Origin: Plectosphaerella cucumerina
Lineage: Eukaryota; Ascomycota; Sordariomycetes; Glomerellales; Plectosphaerellaceae
Length of the DNA: 64,000 bases
Direction: 5' to 3'
NCBI GenBank assembly: GCA_020746995.1
Contig: JAGPXD010000002.1
Span: forward strand, 1,550,001 to 1,614,000
The notes below the pieces were generated by a model. The model saw nothing but the letters and a program-made list of their open reading frames with translations, was not told where the DNA came from and did not search any database. Made by a program: the position numbers and the translations under genes. Below, piece by piece: positions 36,258 through 45,880 of this stretch. Numbering within the stretch: position 1 is the stretch's first letter; every line of letters starts with the position of its first letter.

Positions 36258-36867
36258 CTTGGAGAGGGCAAGGAAAGAGGCGTCTTGTTGATGCAAGAAG
36301 ATGCTCGAAGGCTCGTCAAGTCAAGTCAATCGTTCTGTTGATCTGCAGCGGCAGGAAGACGTCCCCCAGTAGACAAATCGTCCATTCTTAAACACAACCT
36401 CTCCAAGACATCCTGAAGGCGTCATTCGAGGCCCAGTATGAGCAATGGACTTGGACCGGCACCGGCAAGGATCGAGAAGGATGCCCATGCCTCTCTTGTC
36501 CTTCAAGCGTGCCGTGGCGCATGGTTGTGCATTATCCAAAGGGTTGAAGGTTGGACTGGAAGGGGGCAAAACACGGGGCCGGCACCGAGAAGAGGTCCGA
36601 CAGTGTGCTAGCCGGTCAGCGGACCGGCACCGAGAGCCGGAGGCCCACCATGTGCACCGGCACCGAAAGGCGAGCACCCCTGAAGGAGCAATTGCATCAT
36701 CCTCTGGTGTGTCTGGGTGTTGAACCCCTTTTGGATGTCCGACGACCGGCGTTATCGTCTGAAGCAGCAGACATGTCGCTCTTAAGAAGTCATGCCCATG
36801 CACGCCTCTACTACTACGAGAACCTCTCGGGTCACCTCCCAATCTAAGAATCCTCGAAGAACCGAAA
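36258..36867. promoter_or_regulatory. bidirectional promoter with four CCGGCACCG copies
   Basis: This 610-bp region lies between the divergent MFS transporter (-) and sulfatase (+). The 9-mer CCGGCACCG occurs at 36456-36464, 36579-36587, 36624-36632 and 36657-36665, always in the same orientation, three times followed by A. Each contains CGG-N2-CCG, an inverted triplet pair of the kind Zn(II)2Cys6 factors bind. A fifth copy is inside the sulfatase coding region (37070-37078). The regulator encoded at 39298 is the obvious candidate ligand. Function is inferred. Confidence 0.5.
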
Positions 36868-38727
36868 ATGGGATCCGTTACTGAACATGCCCGTCGCCCG
36901 AACTTCCTTGTCATCGTAGCCGATGACCTTGGGTTCAGCGACTGCGGGTGCTTTGGGTCCGAGATCCAGACTCCTCACATTGACGCCCTGGCCGCCGAGT
37001 CTGGCGCCTTGAGGTTCACCAACTTCCATGTCGCGGCGGCTTGTTCCCCGACTCGGTCGATGCTCATGACCGGCACCGACAACCACATCGCAGGGCTTGG
37101 CGGCCTCTGGGAGGTCACCAGGAACTCACCTTCGCATAGAGGGGCACCTGGCCACGAAGGATACTTGCACGAGCGAGTCGTCGCGCTGCCAGAGCTCCTG
37201 AAGGATGGGGGGTACCACACAGTCATGTCCGGCAAGTGGCATCTCGGTCTGAAAAGGGAGCACTTTCCCATCGCCCGTGGGTTCGAGAAGTCCTTTGCAC
37301 TTTTGCCTGGCTGCGCAAACCACTATGGTTAGTGCACCAATACCTCCCCCTTCCACTTACATTGCTGATGAAGACCAGGCTGGGAGCCACAGTACGACGA
37401 TCCTGCCATCGAACCGCCGAGGTTCTTCGAGACAGCCACACGCGCCCTTCACGTCGAGGACGACAGATTTGTGCCCGAGATCGACGACGACTTTTACTCC
37501 TCCGACGCTTACGCCTCCAAGCTCATCGAATACCTCTCGTCTAGGACAGAGGAGCAGCAGGAGAAGCCATTCTTCGCCTACCTGCCCTTTTCGGCACCTC
37601 ACTGGCCTCTCCAGGCACCTCCGGATGTGGTGAACAAATACAAGGGTCGGTACGACGCCGGACCGTTCGCGCTCCGGGAGGCGCGGCTGAACAGCCTCCG
37701 AAAACAGGGCCTCGTGGATAGTGATACAGCCGCGCATCCGGTCGTCCAGACGAACCACGTGGAACAATGGGATGCCCTGCCCGAAGAGACGCGGCAAAAG
37801 TCGGCACGGGCCATGGAGGTCTACGCGGCGATGGTCGACCACATGGATGCGAAAATCGGCCGCGTCGTGGCGCACCTCAAGGCAACGGGCGAGTACGATA
37901 ACACGATGATCCTTTTCATGTCGGACAACGGAGCTGAGGGAAGCTCGATCGAAGCAGCCCCGATCTTGGGCGAGGAGGTCATGGCGCACATCGCGCAGTA
38001 CTATGACAACTCTCTCGACAACATTGGGCGCAAGAACTCTTTCGTCTGGTATGGCTCCCTCTGGGCGCAAGCGGCGACGGCACCATCGAGGCTGTTCAAG
38101 GGGTATTCGACCGAGGGTGGCTGCCGTGTGCCGCTGGTCGTCAAGCCGCCCCGGGGGTTGTCGCTCAATGCCTCGGCAGGCGGTGCCATAACAAAGGCGT
38201 ATTGCACAGTCATGGATGTTGTGCCAACGTTCCTGGATCTCGCTGGCCTGACGCACCCCCGCATATACAAGGATCGCCAGGTCGCTCCGCTTAGGGGAGC
38301 CAGCTGGAAGCCGTTCCTGGAGGCGGCGTCAGAGAGCCTGCGGGTCAGGGAATTGAGGATCCACGATGAGAACTATGCCACTGGGTTCGAGTGTTCCGGA
38401 TCGGGCGCGCTGATCAAGGGGGACTGGAAGGTGGTCTTCGTGCCGGCGCCGCGAGGCCCGCACCGATGGGAGCTCTTCAACGTTAAGGCAGATCCGGGAG
38501 AGACAGTTGATCTGCGAGAGCGGGAGCCCGAGGTGTTCAACAAGATGATGGCACACTGGGAGGAATACAAAAAAGATGTCGGTGTCGTTGGTGTCGCAAA
38601 CGAGCTTGAGCCGATGGTATGGGGGGCCCAGGCCGGAGATGAGTTCCAGGATCCGTACGGATGGATCAAGTTCATGGGACGCCCGGATACCGTGCCGGAG
38701 CATCTCAAGGGAGTTGTGCCTGTTTGA
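36868..38727 (+). CDS. Cys-type sulfatase (arylsulfatase/alkylsulfatase)
   Basis: Two exons (36868-37327 and 37379-38727) joined by a 51-nt intron encode 602 aa. The family hydrolyses sulfate esters using a formylglycine made from a cysteine. The calcium-binding start VADDLGFSDCGCFG (D19, D20) is followed by the modification motif C59-S-P-T-R62, then GKWHLG (K123, H125) and a C-terminal SDNGAEG metal site. The body resembles bacterial AtsA-type enzymes in length and layout (GRVVAHLKATGEYDNTMILF). There is no signal peptide or anchor, so it should act inside the cell on imported esters. It is divergent from an MFS transporter and followed by a transcription factor on the same strand, which suggests a catabolic unit for sulfur scavenging. 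Substrate unknown. Confidence 0.93.
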
Positions 38728-39297
38728 CGTAGGTCAGCGATCTGATGTGATCATTCAATGATACAGTCTTGGAAAGCTGATGGTGCGGAATTTGGCTGAG
38801 AGCATGCCTCGTGATGATGTTGGTGACCTTGAGCAGGTCTGGTAGTGTTCAGGTTGGCACGAGGTGGTTTTTGGATTAAACAAGGTTACTGCTAGGAGCA
38901 CCTGGGTACCCAGAGGACAGTTTCTGCGGATAGTGTGCTAGACGCTGGACCGCAAATTGAAAGCCTATCGCGGATGGCTAGCTATCTAGGCGCCTTGACC
39001 TCAGTGTACCTGTGGCTGGAGGACACTAGCAAAGACGCCATCGCCCCTGCCCTCGGTCCTTCTTGCCGTACCCGGGCAGGTCCAGCTCCTGCCTCTGGGG
39101 TTGATCCCCTTCTTGCCATGAATTCATCCTCGACACATTCAGTCCACGTTCGGCGCATCTCGTGGGCCGAGAGGTGTTCATCACGCCCCCAAGTACAGTA
39201 CCCTCCACATGGACGAGCCAGGAACAAGACTGCCACCGCCGGCTGTGCAGAAAGATGAGCTCGCCTCCCATTCTGTCGTTATACGTGCGGTCCTGAC
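38728..39297. other. intergenic; upstream of Zn cluster regulator
   Basis: This is 570 bp between the sulfatase stop and the regulator start. No gene or clear element is recognised; none of the CCGGCACCG copies is here. Confidence 0.5.
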
Positions 39298-41934
39298 ATG
39301 ACTTTCCTTCCACCCTGCGTTCTCTGTCACGCTCGCAAGGCAAGATTCCTCAGAAAACGATGTCTGATTTTACAGACTGACCAATGTACAGGTCAAATGC
39401 GACAGGAAGCAACCCAAATGTGATCGCTGCGAGAGCTTTGGACTGACTTGCCCTGGGTACTCGGAGAGGAGTGCCCCAAGAGTCGAAGTCTTGGACGATG
39501 CTTTCAGAGAGGCCCGCGCAGATCGGAGGCGTGTCGGTGCGTGTCACGAGTGTCGCAAGCTCAAGATGAAATGCGACAGGGTCAGGCCGAGATGTCTACG
39601 ATGCCAGACGCGAGCCCTCCCCTGCAGCTATAGGCAGTCTCGCCCGTCGATTGCTTCGCAGGAGTCGGTCCAAAGCCCAGGATCAACGCGGAGCTCGACC
39701 CGACTGGACGAGCAGGGTCGCGATGCCTCACACTCGCCGTTGGCATCGCTCGTAGATCCCTTGCGAGGCACGACTTCGCCTCCTGTGGCAGATGACGACT
39801 GGTGGTGCGTCTTGAGGAGAAAGGCACGTATATCACGGTGGCTGACGTGACCTCACTCGCAGGCTTTACTCATCAAGACTCCCTGAGCCTTCGCGCATGA
39901 GGCTTCTGGTCGACGCATTTTTTGAGTTTGTACACCCGGGAAGGAACCTCGGCTTTCTACACAAGCCCTCCTTCCTCCGAACTCTGGACCAAGGCGGCAT
40001 CATTATCGAGTATGGTGAGGGGGCAATTTACACAATATGTGCCTTGGGAGCAGGATATATCCGCCCATCCCAGAAAACTCAACATCTTGAGAAGCAAAGT
40101 CGGACTGCAGGCCAAGCATGGGGCGACAAAGCGAGGAATCTGGCCCGCCATAATAGCTGCGTTCCTTCCGTGTCTAACGTCATCGTGAGTCTCACCCTCA
40201 TCCGCGCACCACATGCAATGTATTTAGCTCATGATGCTCCAGTTTCTGCTCCTGTTCTGTGAGTATGGCCTGCGCTACGAGGAGGGGCCACTCACTTTTA
40301 TGCTCGTCGGCTGCGTCCATCGTATGATCCACATCCTTCGTCTCGGCCAGGAACCTGGCGTCCCCGATCACGAGCGGACCACCCCTACATACGCCGAGAC
40401 GACACGACAAGAGATCTATAGGCGGCTTATATGGTCATGCTATTCACTGGACTCGATGCTTGGCGCCGGCGTATCATCCAGCGTCTGTTGGGCGGGCGAC
40501 ACGCCCGTAGTCCCTCTGCCATGCCGCGAAGTCGACTTCCTGCAGCAGACGGTGACGGCAGATCCAGTGTACCTCGACTCAGAGAACGGACAGTCGCTGG
40601 CTCGGAACTCAGCCCTCCCAGATGTCAGACAGCAGTCCATTCGGCTGATCTTTATGAGAAAAAGGATCCTCGAGTACGTGGGAATTCCAGTCCCTCGATG
40701 CAGTCAAAGCCTTCTTCGCTGACGGTCCCCTCTTCTCGTAGGTGTATTCGAACACCGTACCGCGCTGACCGGTCAGAACCACCTCCCTGGGATCCTGCCT
40801 CCCAGTTCATGGGCCTTCTCCTCCAGCTTCACGAATGGCACGCTCATCTACCCGACCACCTTGTCCTGTCGGACATGAACGTCTACATCCACAAGGAGCA
40901 GAAGAACCTGGTCGCTTTTCTCTCCATGTTCGTTCTGTACCACGTATCCGTAAGCGACCTCACGCGGATCACCCTAGCTGGGTACAACTTCCCGCTCGCG
41001 GCAGCCTTCGCGCATGCGCCATTAGACTTTCTCGAACGGCAGCAGGCCGAATGCCTTCAAAGTGCCGAGGCTCTCACAAACGTCTTTGAAACGGGGTTTT
41101 CCCATGGTATCGAATCCGCAGCAGACATGATCTCAGCTGCCGCTGCGTTCGAGTCAACCAAGGTCCAGGTCATTCATCTCACTACCATTGGCAAGGGAGT
41201 GACAACACCCGTGGCACGCGTGAAAAACAACATCCACAGCAATCTCCGTATTCTTGCTGCACTCCATGGTCACTCGGACTCGGCCAGCGTTTTTGTAAGT
41301 TCAGAGTTCAAGCGCCATCTGTGAAGCAATAGCCTGAACCACACGCTGACGTTGTCATTAGTTGTCCGCCCTTTGTCCGTTCCTTGTACATTTCGGTTTC
41401 GCAGACGTCGCGGCGCGCTGGAAGTCGTACCAGCGAGCCATTTTGGTGCCGAGGCCACCTACTACAAGGACGGACGGATTGGACACCATGCCAGGGGACG
41501 CCGCGTCGAGTGACATCTCGTACCTGAACCAGCTGGCCAACTATCGGCTTCTTAGGCTAGGTGTCCAGAGCCAAGATGTCCAGCAGATGTCTGGGGCAGA
41601 AGGAATACCCCGGCAGCTAGCTCCATCACAGGTCGGCAACACGGTCCCGGCACAGTTACCCTTACTGCAGCAGATGGCCGAGCAACCAGGGCAATTGAGT
41701 CAACCATCTTGGAGTTGGTCAGCAGCCAACACGCAGCTCAGCAGCCCGGCCACGTTTCCGCCTGGTGATCTGACGGGTTTTACGGGGTGGCAGGACCCCA
41801 GCGTCGCAGTCGATGACGAGTATTACAACCGCCTGGCAGGTCACATCAGTGACTACATCACATGGGACGGAAGCCTTGGCGCCTTTGACGTCGACGGTGG
41901 GTTTGAGGCCACATGGCCATCGCCGGCACCGTGA
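39298..41934 (+). CDS. transcription factor with two tandem Zn(II)2Cys6 clusters
   Basis: Six exons (39298-39339, 39392-39804, 39863-40184, 40228-40673, 40742-41294, 41362-41934) encode 782 aa. The first intron has a GC donor (CGCAAG/GCAAGA) and sits inside the first zinc cluster. Cluster 1: C7-x2-C10-x6-C17-x6-C24-x2-C27-x6-C34. Cluster 2: C65-x2-C68-x6-C75-x6-C82-x2-C85-x6-C92. Both have the basic loop and the CDR...P...C pattern of true binuclear clusters. A Ser-rich linker leads to a fungal-specific transcription factor domain (LVDAFFEFVHPGRNLGFLHK, YEEGPLTFMLVGCVHRMIHI, EIYRRLIWSCYSLDSMLG). The C-terminus (ILAALHGHSDSASVF, SALCPFLVHFGFADVAARW) matches the usual end, followed by a Gln/Ser-rich tail. 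It probably regulates its neighbours (inference). The ATG is just before cluster 1; an earlier ATG at 39254 runs into a stop. Confidence 0.88.
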
Positions 41935-42843
41935 AGGGATGCGAGACGTTTCTGCTGAGTCAATTGAACCACTGCGTCGACTGAACTGCTGCGTCGACTG
42001 AGCTGCTGTGTCGATTGAGCTGCTGCGTCGATTAATGTGCGGGCTGGTAGAGGGATTCTGCTGGCTGTACAGGTACGTGTAGCTACATACTATACACTAT
42101 TGTCATTTTAAGTACTGGGACGGTAGGTACTATACGATACTCGCGACCTACTATAAGATTTTCGTGGAAATCGTTACAAGCTGAATACAGGTCGGGTACA
42201 AGTAAGTATGCAGGTGCTTGGTGGGAAAAGAAGTTGAAGGAACAGGACAGTGCCGCACTGGCAGGTGATCGTAAGGACAGGGCGGCACGGGCCACTTTGG
42301 GTACTGGACCTATCTGACCAAATGCATCAAACAATACTTACTGTATACACGACGAACACTGATCATCTCCAATGTCACAGCTACTAAGTAGGTTGCGGTT
42401 GATGGCATGATCAGCCAGGTGCAGTCACAGCTTAGACAAATGCCCACATCATTCAAAGTCAGTTACAGGTAAATTCCAAGAGTAAACTTGCTGCTCCTCT
42501 CGGACCAATGTACATGTCCCAGCCCCAGGTAGCTCGGGCTGGCCCGATAGGTCACCATTGAAGTCCGGTCAGGGGAACCAGTCGGCTCCCGTCTGGGTCT
42601 GATGCTTCGGTCAGTGGAGGCCGCTGGCCCCGCCCCCTTTGACCTCCCAATGTCACCAGCGGGCAACTGAGCATGACGCTCGCTCGATCTCTCGTACACC
42701 ACACCTCCGCCCATGTCAATCCATCAATCGAACCACTCCGCGCGACAATGACCACAGAGGGCAATGCGACAGCCTCGTAGCTGACACTGCCGACTCGTCC
42801 ACACCTGCAAGGCGCCTCCGTCGCCGACGGCCGTCTGCCCACC
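41935..42843. other. intergenic with 17-bp minisatellite
   Basis: This is 0.9 kb between the regulator and the RGP1 gene, both on the plus strand. The left end holds the five-unit minisatellite (41952-42036); an AT-richer stretch follows (42060-42480). No gene is recognised. Confidence 0.5.
41952..42036. repeat. 17-bp-period minisatellite (regulator 3' flank)
   Basis: Five contiguous 17-bp units: CTGCTGAGTCAATTGAA, CCACTGCGTCGACTGAA, CTGCTGCGTCGACTGAG, CTGCTGTGTCGATTGAG and CTGCTGCGTCGATTAAT. It starts 18 bp after the regulator stop codon. Related units occur at 21697-21975 and, inverted, at 34254-34320. Confidence 0.92.
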
Positions 42844-45449
42844 ATGGCCTCGGCCGCAGCTACAGGCAACGTCCGCGTCTTCATCCGGTGGGACGAGCAG
42901 ACCGTCTTCGCCGGCGAGGAGATCAAGTGCACAATCACCTTCAAGAACACCGCCCCGGATGCCAGCCAGAGAGCAGCCGCCGCAAAGAAGACCCTCCAGC
43001 GCGTCAAGCCGACCGTCGGCCTCACGCCGCCGACCACATTCGCCGCCACGGGCCCTTCGCGCGGCCACCGTCCCTCGCTCTCGCTGAGCGCGCCTGCCGC
43101 CTTCTCCCGTGGTCGCTCGGGCTCGTCGCAATGGCCGCAGCTGCCGCCGCACCCGCCCAAGTCGAGCGACAATCGCGGCCACAGCCATCGGCGCAGCATC
43201 TCCATCGTCACCGTCGGTGCTGCCAGCGCACCCGGAGACGACGCGCCGAGTCCTGCCGGCAACGTGCGTCCACAGAGGCCTGGACGGGGACATGGAAGGG
43301 CGTCAAGCTTGCAGATCAGCCCGCGAGCTGGGCTGGGCATCTCCGGGCCACACACAGGTACGTCTCGTCCCCTCTGCCGGCGCGGTCGGGGAAAGCTCGC
43401 TAACGCCAGGTAGCATCGCCGAGGCAGTTCAGCTCGCCCAACTTCAACTCATCACAAATCTCCGATCGCTTTCCTCGTCCCTCCGGCTCGTCGACAGCCC
43501 CGAATACCCCGATGATCGGTGGCCCCGCGAGAGGGGCCAAACGGTCGCCCTCTAGCTTGATGCCCGAGTTCAAATTCCCAATGTCGCCCTCACCCCTATC
43601 CGAAGCTCAGAGCAGCCCGGCCACAATCCGCGACGAACATCTCCTGAGTCCCAAAGCCGAGCCCCCGTCAGCATTGCCACGGAACATTGGCCCCGGGGGC
43701 TCACAGGAGCCCTTTGTACCAGCGATGCGCATCCTCTCCACGACCAGCATGGGCACGGGCACGCCCAGAAGTAGCGGCGAGTTCTACAACCAGAGCAATC
43801 ACTCTTCCGAAACATTAGCCTCGGACTATCCGACGGCACAACATCCTTTGAGAGGGCAGCCGAGGCCGCCACACTTCAGAAGAAGCTCCAACATGAACCC
43901 GAATAATCAGGCCAAGGTGCCCGAAAGCATCATGATGGCTTACGCTCAGGTCCAGGGCTCTTTTGTTCTGGACGGCTCACTTATCAATCTGAATCCTTTC
44001 GAACAAGTCAAGAGGAAAGCAGCTGTGGGAGGGCAGGGCGGCGGCGTTATCGGCGTCGACACGTCCAAGCGCGACAGCGGCCTGCTCCGCAGCTTTGGCT
44101 GGAGCAGCTTCGGCAACTCTCTGGGAGAGTTGCTGGGCACGGGCGAGCTCAGCAGCATCAAAGACATGCGCGGCATCGCGAGCTCCAAATCTATTCCGCT
44201 ACTCTCAACACCCCAATCCATTCTCTTTGTCGACCTCAACCTGGCTCCGGGCGAGAGCAGGTCCTACGAATATAGCTTCCAGCTGCCCCGCGGCCTCCCG
44301 CCCTCTCACCGGGGAAAGGCCGTCAAGATCTCCTACAGCCTCGTCATCGGGACGCAGCGCGCCGGCGGCAACAGGGAACAGCAGGTGCGCACCGTCGAGA
44401 TCCCTTTCCGGGTCTTAGGTAGTGTCAACAGCTACGGCGAGATCCTGGGCTACGATCTCATGAACCCCTACATCATCCTGCGCGACCAGGCGACCATCAA
44501 GGCTCTGGACAAGCCATCCACGCCGGAAGCGCGCGACAAGTCTAAGCCGCGCCAGACCGAATCATCCCTCAACGAGTTCCTCATCTACGCGGACGAGCTC
44601 CTGAACAACAGGAGAAAGGGCAGCCACGCCGGCCTGCTCTCTCCCACCGCAGGACCCAGCTCGCGCAGGCCATCAGCAATTGAGGAGGCCACGACGGCCA
44701 AGGACGCCATTAACCTCGCTGTGCTCAGGAGCACCTACGCCTCCGAAGGCGGCCAGAGCCCGAACCGCTTCGAGATCGCCCGCAACGGCCAACGCGTCGG
44801 CGTAGTCACCCTCACCCGTGCCGCCTACCGCCTCGGCGAGGCCGTCACCATGGTCGTCGACTTTTCCAATGCCGACATCCCCTGCTACGCCGTGCATTTC
44901 GCTCTCGAGTCCGCGGAGCGCATTGCCGACCCGCACCTCGCCCTGCGCTCTGACGCCTCCGTCCACCGCGTCACTCGCAAGGTGCATAGCACCGCCTCAG
45001 ACGCTGCACTATACGCTCGCCGTTTGGTCTTTTCGCCTACCATCCCCGTCACGGGCACGCCCGAGTTCGTCACGTCGGGCGTGGCTCTGGAGTGGAAAGT
45101 CCGCGTCGAGTTTGTCGTGCCTGGCCCAGACCCGCGAAGGGACACCCAACAGCAGCAGCAGCAGAGGAACGATGCCCCAGCCGAGGACGAGGACGGCGGC
45201 GATGGCGACGCCGCGGCGCCACTTGTTTCCCCCGGCGAGGGCCAGGACGAGAAGAGGCGGGACAACGTCCATCCGCTACTAGAGGAGATATCCCGCGACG
45301 AGCGCGGGGGTCTCACCCTCGTGGCCGTCGAGAACCTATCATGCGAGAGTTTCGAGGTAGCCGTGCCGCTGCGGGTGTACGGCGCCTTTGCCACGGGCCT
45401 CGAGAGGCTGGAGAGGGACGAGGCATCCGAGGAGGGCCTGCTGGTATGA
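42844..45449 (+). CDS. rgp1: Rgp1-type subunit of the Ric1-Rgp1 Ypt6/Rab6 GEF
   Basis: Two exons (42844-43357 and 43414-45449) encode 849 aa. Ric1-Rgp1 activates the Rab6-type GTPase Ypt6 for endosome-to-Golgi traffic. The protein starts with an arrestin-like beta strand segment (VRVFIRWDEQTVFAGEEIKC), then a long Ser/Pro-rich disordered insert of about 270 residues. The conserved Rgp1 core follows: MMAYAQVQGSFVLDGSLINL, FEQVKRKAAVGGQGGGVIGV, SIPLLSTPQSILFVDLNLAP, KISYSLVIGTQR, VEIPFRVLG and, near the end, LEWKVRVEFVVPG and FEVAVPLRVYG. A poly-Gln run and an acidic stretch interrupt the last part. The intron acceptor at 43413 is the one that restores frame. Confidence is high for the family. 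Confidence 0.9.
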
Positions 45450-45880
45450 GTTGGGGATGGGGAAAGGGAGGACTAATAGACGGGCTTTCATTCCATGTAA
45501 ATACAAGGCGTTGAAGAGCTCGCGGCGCTGTCTCTAGGATCAATCATCTGAGAACGCCGCCGCAGATTGGAGAAAAAGAGGCATCGAGGCATGTCGACCC
45601 TTGATCTCGTATAGTAGTGTATATAGGCGAAAACCGTTTCAAGCGAACACATCAAGAGTCTTGGGGAAATCGAGATGAAATCGGCATTTGGTGCCTCGTG
45701 TATGCGCAAAATCCAAGCAACGCGCGAGCCAGATCACGACGCCTCCCTCCCGTCTAGGTAGCGTTTCATTCCCATGGTATCAAGTAGGCGACATCCCGCC
45801 GTACCGCCCATCCGTTGTCCTCCGCGCACCAGGCTCTCCTCTCCTGCTCCTAGGTATGCATTCATTCATGCCACGACCGC
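45450..45880. other. convergent intergenic region
   Basis: These are the 3' flanks of RGP1 (+) and acetyl-CoA synthetase (-). Nothing else is recognised. Confidence 0.5.

Noticed and set aside
37357..38256. 299-aa open frame on the minus strand
   Set aside because: Antisense to sulfatase exon 2; composition is that of a complement frame.
42552..43355. 267-aa open frame on the minus strand
   Set aside because: Antisense to the start of the Rgp1 gene; no recognisable domain.
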